Below, one piece after another: positions 53,371-64,000 of a stretch of DNA of 64,000 bases (its first letter is position 1; every line of letters begins with the position of its first letter). A model generated the notes under the pieces. The model was given only the letters and a program-made list of their open reading frames with translations, was not told the DNA's origin and made no database searches. Origin of the DNA: Holacanthus passer (lineage: Eukaryota > Chordata > Actinopteri > Pomacanthidae). The stretch lies in the NCBI GenBank assembly GCA_025331565.1, contig JAFREQ010000040.1, positions 1,691,501-1,755,500 on the forward strand. The letters are read 5' to 3'. The position numbers were made by a program, and so were the translations under genes.

Positions 53371-56300
53371 GTGATTACTTGGCTCAGCGACGTCTGGCTG
53401 CTTACCGCTTGTCTCTTTATAAGCCAGGGTGCAGCTGTAATTCTATAAAGTATGGCCTGCAAGTTTCTCTTGCTTGAAATTGAGGTATAAATAGTATTCC
53501 ATCCTTAAAGCGCGGTTCGGTACTAGAGAGCCTCTACTAGCTGTCATGTTTCCAGTGCAGCTGCTATGAAGTGTGGTAGTGGAATAAAATGTTCATCAAT
53601 CATAGCAGATGGACAGTTATTGTGTCAGAACATAAGAAATAAAGAAAAAGGTCTCAGTATAAACGTGCTGTTTAAAAGCAGCGTCGAACAGTCACACAAG
53701 AAAAATCCCATCATGGAGGAGAAATTGAGGGATTTTTCTCTATTGACAACAAGACACAGCAACAAAACTGTTTCACGTCAGGATGCTTTTTGCCTCCTCG
53801 AAACTCATTTTCCTTTTGACTTCATGCCGTCTTGCTTTTATGAGCGTTACAGTTATTGCTACCTTTTATTGCTCCATCCATCTAAGCGTATAAGCTAAAT
53901 GCAACAGGTCCTGGGCGAGCTCTTTGCAGCATGTCAAACGGCTTATTCCCAGAAATGCGAGGAGAGTTACCGAACAATATGGATCCAATAAAAAGATATA
54001 CGATCAGTTCTTCATCTCAAAACGAGTGAGAGCAACAAACCTGCACATTGATGATATACTGTGCAGATGAAACTGATAATCAGTGACCAAGAATGAACCA
54101 TAAGGAACGCTTCATTGTTATTGCAGCCATATTTCCATGCCTTCAAGGTAAAGATAAATATGCAGCGCAGTGACTCAATGATCTCTGTTTCATGGAGGAA
54201 CTGAGTGCAGAGTAACACAGATCTGAAGCAGCGGCATCAAGCAGATGTCGTAACATGTAACTCAGACACCAGGGCTGCAGTCAGGGATGGGAGTTGTGCA
54301 ACCAAAGCCTTTTTTTCATCCATGGCTTTGTTAATCTGACCCAAATTACAAAGGCAAAAAGATCTTTCAAGCTACTAAATTTTTCATTCAGAAAAGCGTG
54401 AGCTTGGGTAGGTAGCATTACACGGCTCTTCAGGAGGCATCACTGCATGTGGCTTCTCTTTTCAGTAGCCTTTGGCAGTCACTACAAACCTCTGTCTGAA
54501 CTCGAGTCTGAGTCTTTGTCAGTCTCCATTTCATCAGTGTTTTTTACCTCAAGTGAATGAACAAGACTCATGTGTTGCATGTTTGCTTCTCACCTGCATG
54601 AGCTCTATAAATTTACCATGCAGTAACACATGATGCTGTGTTTATGTCCTGCAGTAAAAACTGAAATAGTTTTACAAGTCAGTCCACAAGCAAACAAATT
54701 ATTCTCAGATGCCCCTGAGATTTTGATCATACTGACAGTTACTGCTTTAAAGCTTGACCAGGCTTCTTTATGCCCTCAGGCTTTCAGTGTAATTTTGCTG
54801 CGTGATATGACCAAAATCTCATGTACTGATACAGATCATTTCATATCCAGATAATAATACATTTCACAATATATAATGATACATATCGCACTACATGGAA
54901 AGGCTCTTGTAAAAGTCGTTAGTGATAAATTTTAGAGTTGGTCATGTTTGAGTCTTTTGGGGGGTCTGTGGTATAATCTGTGATTTACTGGTCTGTTTTT
55001 GGTCTGTGTCAGACTTTTCATACCCAAACCACTTGCATGCAGAAGAAGTAAGCCCCTTTTTTAGATACGAGCTCTTGGTTTTGTCTTGAAGTCCTTCTCC
55101 TGTTCATGTTTGTTTGTGTTACCTTCATGCAGATTTCCTGTCAACCAAGTGAAAGAATGCAATAACTTTGTCCAGCTTTGAGTCTAATATGAAACGATGA
55201 TGATCTATACTGTCATATCACACAGTCCTATTTTGAGCATCTGTCTATAACCAACCATTTAGTAGCACTCTTAACACTTACCGTGCTTAGTATTCAGAAA
55301 TGTTGCTCTGACTCGCTGTTCCAGGTTAAACTCAATAAAACTTTCTTCTCCTGCAGTGACCTAAAGTTACACATTTGCATCATAAGACTTTAAATTGTGC
55401 ACCATAATCCCATAATCACACTCACATGCTATTAGCATTAAGCTTAAAGGACAGCAGTAGCGTATAATATGCAGCTTAGACTGACAAAAACAGGAGCAAG
55501 TGTGACAATAGAAACAGGATACCACAGTGTAACATGACTCACGTTGACATGCCGTTCTGGTTTACAGTGCACAAATACACAGATCCCTGAGAATTCGGAC
55601 GCGTGTATGCTATAACATTACACCCAGGTCTGAATGTGCTATATGATTTTATGACGACATTAACTGTAATGAGATGAGTATTTAAGGTGTGTGCAATGAG
55701 TGTGCTTCACTGTGTGCATCCTAAGTAAACCAACGAGCTCTGTGAACATTTCTTGCGGTGCAGGAGATCACCTCTCTTAGAGATGAAAGATGCGTCTCCA
55801 CATTCATTTTCATAGCATAAAATAAGCACCCCGTAGTATAAAATGTTATTTATTTTAATAGAATTTCCACCTGCCCATCCCTCTCCAACAAGTATTTTTA
55901 AGAGTTAATGAACACATTATCTTCAGAGCAGACCCTGACTGTGAAATTAATTAGACAACATAAAATCCTTATGAGGCATAACGCTCCATTTTGCACATAA
56001 ATATTGGGTATTGCTCAGCTGAATGCTGGAAAATGGGTTACTTAAGGCAACAAATTAATAATGTCACCATTTTTAAGATGCACCGGTGACAATATAACCT
56101 CAGGACTTGGACAGAGTGCTGGCACTTATTGAGTTGCCAAATGGGTAAACAAATTAACTTTGTAACACTCGATGATGAATTAATCAGATTATTTCAAAGC
56201 TCCTCATGAGCAGGATCACTCCCTTTTGGTTTAGTTACATCCAAAACATATTTAATGAATATTTAATCTGCTCTTCAGATTGAAATATGTTCAAAACCCA

Positions 56301-57107
56301 CAGCCATTAAAAGCATTACTATTGTGCCATAGCATAATGTACAAGGAAAGAATAAAATACAGAAAAAATATGTATATCTGAACATGTCAATACATTTAAT
56401 GACAAACTTCCTGTGTTGGCAGAAAGGAGCACAGACTGTAGGACCGGCTTTCTGATTCAGTGTGTTAACATGCCCACTTCTAATTCGACTGTCGCCAGAT
56501 TAAGGAAATACTCCAGTTATTATAACTAATAGATGCAGTAAAATTGGAGCCCAAATTGACAAAATTGCTTCTCTGTGACAAGTAATGGAGATAAAGGCCA
56601 CTGTTTGAAATGGTTTCTTCCAGACAGTTGTGCCAAAGTGTGCAGAGAAAACATCAGAACGCAATTTAATGATGTTGGGAAATAGTTAAAGGCCACTGCT
56701 CACTGGCACACGACGGGTGGGGACATACACCAGCTCCTCTGTCTCTAATCCACCAACTCAGTCCAAAAACTTGTGCTTTTTTGGGAACATCACAGCTCTC
56801 AGTTTTACAGTATTTGACTTTATTCTCAAATCTCTCTTCATGTTTTCTTAAAATGCCCCTAATACTCGTGTCCTACTTGTCAATTGTTTGTGATGGGACA
56901 AAAGAGAAACTGCTTTCAACTTATCATTTTATGTAACAGAACTTGGTTTCTAATAGTGGGTTATTGTGCTTCGTACATTCATCAAAGCAAAAGACAGCAA
57001 AAACAGGAACAAGATCTTCCTCTTATTTTGTGCTGATAGAGAAATTGTACCTGCAAGCGAATCTCCACATCCTTCCAGACAGTAACCCACTTAGCATGTA
57101 AACTTAG
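53371..57107. other. Intergenic or lingo1 3' flank, nothing recognised
   Basis: AT-rich. The part nearest lingo1 (above about 54 kb) may include a long lingo1 3' UTR, since several TTTATT strings (AATAAA on the minus strand) occur, for example at 56819-56824. No second gene recognised. Confidence 0.5.
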
Positions 57108-57113
57108 TTTATT
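57108..57113 (-). terminator. Nearest candidate polyadenylation signal for lingo1
   Basis: AATAAA on the minus strand, about 335 bp after the lingo1 stop codon. Other copies lie farther away (56819-56824), so the true 3' end is not fixed. Confidence 0.3.
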
Positions 57114-57446
57114 GGAGGAATCTGTCTTCTGTGATCCATGTGCTTCATTCAGACTATCACCTTAATGTGGTTACACACAGCAATCAGGTTGTTTTGTGCA
57201 TGTTAACATACTGATTGAGAATTACCAATACAAATTTACAGAAATCTGAATATTTGAAATTCAACATTTAAAGATTCAGTCCCTGAAGTAAAAAAAAAAG
57301 AAAGAAAGAAAAGTTTCGGGTATAGTGTCAAGATGCGTTTGCTGCTGTGCAATTTCTATCACTCATGAACTGAGTACGTATTTGAAGCGAGGATAGTATG
57401 CATCCCGACTGCAGTTTGTAAGCTTACATGGCCTCCTTTTTGATGT

Positions 57447-59306
57447 TCACATGATTTTCATGTTGAATTGTATGGGTGCCTCAGTCGGACTGGCCTCCTC
57501 TGTTTCCTCTTTGCGTGGCACGTATTCAACCTCTATACTTGACTTGGTGTTGTCTTTCCCTCTGCTCCAGAGGAATAATATTACAAGACAGAAGAGGACA
57601 ACTCCGAGGAAAGAGATAAATCCCATGGTGGTTGCGATGATGAGTGTCTTTACATCAAAGGGAAATGGAACTGTGGCCCGGGTCACATTCGCGCCTTCAT
57701 CGCTGGGCTGGTTAGAGATGAAGGCAAATGTCTTGTTTGGCTGATGGGGCCAATTGGGGGAGTAGCTATGCACAAAAAGGTGGGCAGCTTTGGTGTCATT
57801 GCCGGCTGCATTGCTTGCAATGCACACGTAGGTGCCGTTGTCCTGGATTTGAGAGTAACGCACCTCTAATGTGCCCTCGTTAGACACAGAAAGTCTCGAC
57901 CCCATAGTTTTGGTAGTGATGTAGTCCTTCTTAGGGGACAGCCACATTATCACAGGGACTGGATCACCCTCAGCTTGGCAAGTGAAATGAACCGTAGTTC
58001 CTTCATCCACATGGCTTTCTTGAACCTTATAATCCACGATTTTTGATTTCTGGCAGATGAAATAGTCAGAGGGGAGGACGTCTGGGAAGTCCTTGAACTC
58101 TTTTCCTTGCACAACCTCAGGTGAAGCACACATGGGCTGCTGTCTGTTAAAGTTGAGCCTCCAGCGCCGACGGAAAACCCAGAGCAAGCGACAGTCGCAG
58201 GCCAGGGGGTTGTCGTACAAAGCCAGAGTCTCCAGGTTTCCCACCGAGTGGAAGACCGACTCCTCCAGGGTGCTCAAGCTATTGCTGGATACGTTGAGTA
58301 CACGGAGGTGGTTGAGTCCTCGGAAAGAGTAGGGCTCGATGGCAGCTAGTCTCCCACCAGCCAAATGAAAAGCCTGGAGCTTCTGTAGATTGAACAGCTG
58401 GTTCCCTTCCACAGTATGAATGGGATTGAAAGACAGATTCAAAAACCGCAGATATCTCAGGTGACTTATGGCTTGGTAGGGGATGACGGTAAGATTACAG
58501 TTTGTGACGGACAATGATGTGAGGTTGAGCCCAAACAAGCATTTTGGGGTCATGGCATCCAGAGCAGGCATGTGAGAAATCTCCAGCACTCTGAGCCGAT
58601 ACAGCCTCTTAAAGGAGTAATCCCTTATGACACTGACGTTGAGATAGCGCAATCGAAGTGACAACAGGTTATGCAGATGGCTGAGGGCGTCAGTGGGCAC
58701 TGAGGCCAGATTGCATCCCTCAATATTGAGGCTCTCAAGGTTGCTGAGGCCGTGGAAGGATCGGGGTGAGATGAACACTAGGTCGTTGTCGCCAACCTCC
58801 AGAGTCCTCAAGTTGTACAGCTCCTGGAACATATAGTCGAGCAGAATGACAATTTTATTCTCACTAATATCCAGCTGGGTGAGGTTGGTCATGCCTGTGA
58901 ACACCCCCAGCTGAATGAGCTTCAGCTGGTTGTTGCGCAAACCTAGAATTCGAAGGTTCATAAGGTTGCTAAAAGCCCCAGGCTCAATGGATGAAATTGT
59001 GTTTTCGTTAAGTTGCAGCTCTTCCAGCTGAGGATAATTAATGAACTCCTCGGGCCCCAGAGTTTTCAGACGGTTCTTGCTGAGGTCCAGCAGCCTCGTT
59101 TCAGTGGGGATGCCCTCGGGAAGAGCCGCCAGTCTCCGTCGGTGGCACACGACCGAACGCTCCTGAGCGTTGCAGTCGCATCGGGACGGGCAGCCGGTGG
59201 TGGAGCCAGAAAGGACGGTGCCGAGCATCAGGATCAGGATGGGCTGCCAGCACGCCACCAAGTAGCTGTGCCCTCCTGCCTCCCCGAACACCATCCTACT
59301 TTTTAC
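57447..59306 (-). CDS. lingo1: LINGO-1, LRR and Ig domain neuronal membrane protein (main coding exon)
   Basis: Single-exon body of a type I membrane protein of neurons; in mammals LINGO-1 acts with Nogo receptor and p75/TROY and restrains oligodendrocyte differentiation and axon growth. Numbering from the Met at 59294 (615 aa): signal segment about 12-34 (CWQPILILMLGTVLSGS), LRRNT Cys 35/39/41/50, about 12 leucine-rich repeats to ~360, LRRCT Cys 366/368/389/414, Ig domain with Cys439, Trp451 and Cys491, TM helix 552-576, and a 39-residue tail with EYVPRK (Tyr591) and the family C-terminus (QFNMKIM versus FNMKMI). Many N-glycosylation sequons occur. FNRQQP, GKEFKDFPDVL and WPHQPNKTFAFISNQP place it with LINGO1, not LINGO2-4; teleost a or b copy is undecided. 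The exon starts after CTCCACAG at 59306, giving in-frame VKSR before that Met; human LINGO1 reads VSKRM there. The open frame beyond 59306 is intron. Confidence 0.96.
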   Translation of the reverse strand, partial: VKSRMVFGEAGGHSYLVACWQPILILMLGTVLSGSTTGCPSRCDCNAQERSVVCHRRRLAALPEGIPTETRLLDLSKNRLKTLGPEEFINYPQLEELQLNENTISSIEPGAFSNLMNLRILGLRNNQLKLIQLGVFTGMTNLTQLDISENKIVILLDYMFQELYNLRTLEVGDNDLVFISPRSFHGLSNLESLNIEGCNLASVPTDALSHLHNLLSLRLRYLNVSVIRDYSFKRLYRLRVLEISHMPALDAMTPKCLFGLNLTSLSVTNCNLTVIPYQAISHLRYLRFLNLSFNPIHTVEGNQLFNLQKLQAFHLAGGRLAAIEPYSFRGLNHLRVLNVSSNSLSTLEESVFHSVGNLETLALYDNPLACDCRLLWVFRRRWRLNFNRQQPMCASPEVVQGKEFKDFPDVLPSDYFICQKSKIVDYKVQESHVDEGTTVHFTCQAEGDPVPVIMWLSPKKDYITTKTMGSRLSVSNEGTLEVRYSQIQDNGTYVCIASNAAGNDTKAAHLFVHSYSPNWPHQPNKTFAFISNQPSDEGANVTRATVPFPFDVKTLIIATTMGFISFLGVVLFCLVILFLWSRGKDNTKSSIEVEYVPRKEETEEASPTEAPIQFNMKIM

Positions 59307-59330
59307 CTGTGGAGACACAGAGAAAGAGGA
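59307..59330 (-). promoter_or_regulatory. Splice acceptor of the lingo1 main exon
   Basis: On the minus strand TCTTTCTCTGTGTCTCCACAG precedes GTAAAAAGTAGGATG: a good pyrimidine tract with AG at 59308-59307. It shows that the upstream in-frame Met at 59384 is intronic and should not be used as the start. Confidence 0.85.
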
Positions 59331-62300
59331 GTAGTGGAGTTGAATAGTGGTAGAGAAATGGCTGTGAACAAAACTGTATCGCACTCATAATGGATAGAAA
59401 GATCAAAAGAAAAGAGAATTTCTATGTCATTAATTTCTAAGAGAGCAAATCAGGATTCCATTTATCCCTGTATCACATTTTGATTTTTAATGAATGCGTG
59501 AGTAACTATCGTGTGTCATTAATTCCAACGGAACACACAAAATGAAACAGATTTCAGGAAGAAGAAGAATAGAAAGCCGTTTCAATGTCTAAAAAAAGAA
59601 TAACAAACTGTATCTTCACTGCTTAATAATTATTTCCCAGATGAACCTTTCTTACACTTCATAAAAATAAATATATTATTGAAATGCTTTCCTTTGCTTT
59701 GTACACATTAGACGCTTCTACAGTACAAAAAAGAGCAGAACCTTTGTTTTTCAATTCATAAGGCAAATTTCATGAAGATAAACCTTTTATAAGACACTAA
59801 TGAGTTCTGCAAAGTTACAGGCTCATTTTGGTTCTTTTCTCAACATAACCCGCAGGATGATGTGAAGAGATTTGTCACATATACAACCATTGCAGAATGT
59901 ATTTTCATAACTTCTGCAAAGCCAGTGAAAATCACAGTTTTTGCTTTTATCTGCACTCCTTTACAAAGACATAAGCTGCCTCCCCTCTTTCCTTTCGTGC
60001 AATTTCATTGTGGTGGCTTTTCTTAGAAGTGATGAAATCAGCCAATCAATAAAAGGCCTCGGTCACACAATGCAACCGCCCTGCTCATCTCCTCCCCTCT
60101 TAACGTGCTGAAAACAATTACCGCCACCATCAGTGACACAACGTCTCAGCTCATACCTGCCATTTTTAATTAGCAGCCGAAAAACGCCATGCTACATCCC
60201 GAAATGGCTCCTCCAAGAATTTGCAAACGTAACACATCCCATGTCAGCGCTGAGCTGTTGACCTTGCAGTGATATAAAACAGAGATTGCTGCCAAGCGGT
60301 GATAAATGGAGAGAGGGAGACTGTCAGAGGACTTTAAACCCCTATTTGATTTTGACTCGGGGGAACTTTAACTTGCTAAAACCTTCAGGCTCTACTTCTC
60401 ACATCAATCACGCGTTTTAAGTCGCAGCTATATCTGTGGGACACGCTCTCAGAAGAGCCTCATGCAAAGTAAGAGAAATGACGCCGTGATTTGTTTTTAC
60501 GGAGAAGACCGACCTCAGCAGAGCTCGTTAACACAATGACACCTCGGACTTAATTGATGTTTTGACATTTGTATCTGAGCGAAAAAGCTTGAGAGACCCG
60601 AGATTGTAAAACAGATCCAAACAACTGGGGAATGAAATTATCATGAAATTATTTAACAATAAACTGATGTACAGAAATGTGCCTTTTCAATTCAACAAGG
60701 AAATTCCACTGAGAGAGGTTAATACACTCTGTCCAAATATTCATCATAATGAACACCGTCATAATAATGTGAGCGCTGAATAGCCGCCGCGTACTCTGTC
60801 TGTAACTCATTCACCACACAAGTGTTTTTGAAAGTGTGCTTCAAATTACGGGTGTAGTGCCTTTCAGAACCTCTCCGACTGTCGACCACAGTGTTGTAGC
60901 TTTAAAGAGATATTAAAGTGAAGATTAGAATGATCTTTTATTGCACTAACACAAATTACACATCACTCTGGGTGAATTCAAATCACGGGACTGAGGCAGC
61001 TTGGATTGTGGTCCGAGTGCTTCCAGAGGAACTCTAATTGCAGCTTTCATTTTCACTTCCTCCAGAACTGTTAATTTCTGTTGGCTGCATATGTCAGACG
61101 CGTTGGGTGTCAGTCCAGTGTGTACGGGGCATAGTAAAAAGCAAACTGTCAAAGTGAAAGCTAAAGTGTGCATCAGGATCTCCTTTGTGACCTCCCACTC
61201 CGTCACGTTCGCTCTCTCTAATAATTACACGCAATTACAAATGGAGTATTTTCCAATGAGATGGTGAAACACTTTCTAAAACAGACAAATCAGTGTATTC
61301 AAAGGCAAAAAAAAAAAGCTCATGCATAGTATAAGCACGTGTTCCACACTGATCCATTGTGACAGATGCTAAATCTTCAAGTGAAATGAAATATTGCTGA
61401 GATACTCAATGCAGAGAGCCGGTTACATGTTTATCTGTTTGACACAGAATGCGATCTTTATCTCGACAAGTCGGGAATATGAATGAGGACGGGGCTCGCT
61501 GATGTCACCGCTAATCGAAAACAAGCAAATGAAAGCGCAGTGGTGATTTTCTTACCAGGGTACCATGCATGATTTATGATTTAGAGTGTAGTAAGGGCAG
61601 CGGTACTATCTGTGTAATCTGGCCTCACAGCCCAGATCTACTCACTGTATCACCACTTTGTTTTGACCTTGAGCTGCGACTCTGGGAAGAAAAAGGAGTG
61701 GACAAATAACCTCTCAATTACAATAGGCCAGCACCTTATACACACTGTAGTCTTTCGATTAAGCCCTTGATCTATCGCTCCACATAATCGCTGTCCCCAC
61801 CTTGATTCTTTCCATTGCTCTTTTGATAGTATTTTGCAGGTGAAGAATAAGAGAGGAAAAGCCTTTTCTCTCCAGCTCTTCTATGACTGCTTGCATTTTT
61901 CTCCACAGACCTCTCACCCTGTCACAGTCTCCTCTCAAACGCACGTCTCGGGCTCGACCATTAGTCTCTTGTTGCTTTGAATGTCTGCATCCCCTCTCTT
62001 CTGGTGCTTTGTGGTTTGATGCAGGGCACACCGTGGAGAGGTGCCGACTGCTAATGGTTCACTGAATGTCTGCGAGCAGCATGCAGACAAATGAGTTATA
62101 TGCATCAGCGCACACATGCCCTTTGGTTGTTTTTATTTATTGTTAAGTACCTTTGTTGTGCAACTTAATGTTGGAAGGACCAATGGGATTTAAACAAAAT
62201 GACGTAAATAGTTTCAAATACAAAGCTTTGTCATACGTCGCAAAGCAATTAGCTTGATTTGCCAGTTTCCTTTCTGTCTATCATGTTCCTGTTGTTTAGT

Positions 62301-64000
62301 TTCAACTTGTGACTGATGTCATGACTCATCAATGCAGCACGAGTTCTCAGAGTATTTCCCTTGATAAATTATCATTTAGCTTTTTGCTATGATCGATGCA
62401 CACGCAGTTTGGACACAGATGATTTGTCTCTCTCTTTTTTTTTTCTTTCTTGTTCCCAGCTGACAAATGCTGCTCATTGACATTCAATAACATGACCCAC
62501 CTTTGTGGCAGTGTTTGTAATTGTGATTAAATGCCTCAGAGTTAATGCCCTTTTTCATGGCGGTCATTTGTGATGTCTGTCTGTGGTGGACAAAGTTTGT
62601 TGCTTCTAGTTTGTTTTTCGGTTGCAGTATGCATTAAAAAAAACATACAATCCATCATTTCTCCCGTCCACCCCACATTCTTCAGTCAGTCAAGCTTTCG
62701 TTTCTGTTTGACAGCTCATAAATGATTGTCCTCAATAGACTACTTCTAGCTTTGGTTTGCTTCATTAGAGATGTGAATAGCGTTAGCAACCCCTCTTATA
62801 CGCAGCTTTCTGTTAAGTGGCAGACACATCCCAAACTGCTTTGATTATTCTGCAACTGTTCAGAGAATATGGGGATGAGACAAGAAAGAGGCTACAGCTG
62901 CAGTGTAAATGTGTGTAGGATCTAAAAGAAGATTGCTTCCACTGGCTTGTTTGTGTTCAACTGACAAATTTAAAGCAAACATTTAAAAGTCAAAAAGCAA
63001 ACAAACAAGGAAAACCTGCATGGGCTGCATAAAAGTGACAATGTTTGTGGGAGATTACAGACTTTCAGAATGTCTAGAGGCTCCTTTAGGAGGCTGAACT
63101 ACACCTGCAGTTTGTGATATTGAAATGTTTACTTGTTGGTGTGTACTTTAATTATCAACGCATAATTTCATCTTGTGTAATTTTATTCAAAGTTAGGTGT
63201 TTACGTCTATCTTCACATTCATTGCATCATGATTGGCGTTGAGACAGAAGCCAAATCTCGAGCATGTGTACTAGACAGCTTAACGTACGACAGTATTATA
63301 TTACAAATATAAAATGACCTGCAAAAATAATTGTATTACGTTAAATACGTGCTGCAGTGCAGTTCTGAAGTGTCTGTGTTTACCCAGCGAAGCTTGCCAG
63401 CTAATCTACATCCTCCAGAAGAATGAGCCGTCAGATATGAGAAATCCCATGAAAACAAATCCTCAGTGGAGGCCTCAGATAAAGGTAACAACCCCTGCAA
63501 GCCTAAAAAGAAAGCGCATGGCCTGATGTTCCACCATGCCGGGATCAAATGCTCAGGGAAGGACAAAATGGTCGAGTGCATGGGAACTACTCCTGTTGAG
63601 ATGCAGAAACGCACCTGCACAAGCACTCAATCTTTCTCTTTCTGACAGCAGTATCCTCCAGCTTACAGGGATCTCAGCCAGGAAGGCATGCACTTCTGCC
63701 TCAGAAGTTTCTCAGAACATGCCCACACCCATACTTATTGTGGAGGGAGATAGTGTCAAGAGAGGCGAGAGAGGTCCGGGAGGATGAGCAAATGCACGGA
63801 AGCTTCTTTTTGTAGGAACAGATCGTGCAAAAAATGTTCGACAATATTTAATTACCTGTGTTGGTTTGTCTCCATAATGCAGAGTACATTTCTCTACTGT
63901 AGCTCTCTGGCAGCCAACTTCAAAACAAAAGGTCTGGCAGTTTAAAGTTCCAAAGGGAAGTAAATAACTCCAGATCTACTAAAAACACCTCATGCCCCAT
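59331..64000 (-). other. lingo1 upstream intron and/or flank
   Basis: Sequence 5' of the main exon. It should hold one or more short upstream exons, or they lie beyond the right edge. No exon could be confirmed. A CCATGCAG|GT candidate at 63016-63021 has a poor donor. No clear repeat families recognised. Confidence 0.6.

Noticed and set aside
54590..54600. Minus-strand ATGCAG|GTGAGA, a perfect Met-Gln exon end with strong donor
   Set aside because: It lies downstream of the lingo1 main exon in the direction of transcription, so it cannot supply its start.
59307..59384. The in-frame extension of lingo1 to a Met at 59384 (30 extra residues)
   Set aside because: A strong splice acceptor lies at 59307-59308 with a pyrimidine tract upstream, and the extra residues have no counterpart in LINGO1. 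The extension is intron.
61759..62031. 90-codon minus-strand frame with a helix-like Arg/Glu-rich stretch
   Set aside because: No match to a known family and no conserved splice context; probably compositional.
63014..63024. Minus-strand CCATGCAG|GTTTTC as the missing Met-Gln exon of lingo1
   Set aside because: The phase and sequence fit, but the donor (GTTTTC) matches the consensus poorly and there is no further support; six bases can occur by chance.

Overview
The window looks like nuclear DNA of a teleost fish. The evidence is vertebrate exon/intron structure with GT-AG junctions, AT-rich non-coding sequence with CA/TG microsatellites, and many degraded repeats that resemble families common in ray-finned fish (Tc1-like MITEs, L1- and L2-type LINE tails, a Penelope-like element, foldback elements). 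Nothing bacterial, phage, plasmid or CRISPR-like was seen. The species cannot be named from the sequence alone.

Two protein-coding genes can be supported, both on the minus strand. (1) The 5' part of kcnq1 (voltage-gated potassium channel Kv7.1) runs right to left from its start codon at 16524 through exons 1-5 (16524-16181, 9964-9874, 4025-3899, 3420-3342, 2828-2732). These five exons total 738 nt, exactly 246 codons, and cover the cytoplasmic N-terminus and voltage sensor S1-S4 plus the S4-S5 linker. The pore and C-terminal exons lie beyond the left edge. (2) The main coding exon of lingo1 (LRR and Ig domain neuronal membrane protein) lies at 59306-57447 and carries nearly the whole protein. 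Its splice acceptor sits directly before an in-frame Val codon, which predicts a very short upstream coding exon.

Layout: 1-16524 kcnq1 exons and introns (intron 4 is mostly a DNA transposon, and intron 1 has another DNA transposon next to exon 2). 16525-57446 is about 41 kb with no recognisable gene, containing an L1-like LINE relic (18.0-20.1 kb), an LTR-like repeat (20.2-20.8 kb), a Penelope-like relic with a GIY-YIG segment (21.9-22.85 kb), several MITE or dispersed-repeat fragments (26.6, 31.0-32.0, 34.85, 36.5, 37.3, 40.7, 41.9-42.5, 43.1-43.7, 45.2, 49.0-49.5 kb) and an L2-type LINE relic (53.2 kb). 57447-59306 is lingo1, and 59307-64000 is lingo1 upstream intron or flank.

The two genes are head-to-tail (lingo1 transcription points toward the kcnq1 promoter). 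They have no known common pathway; their proximity is a matter of genome organisation. Most repeat assignments rest on remembered family consensus patterns and were not checked by search. No new biological system was found; the more unusual observations concern transposons beside kcnq1 splice sites, the predicted lingo1 micro-exon and the kcnq1-lingo1 linkage.
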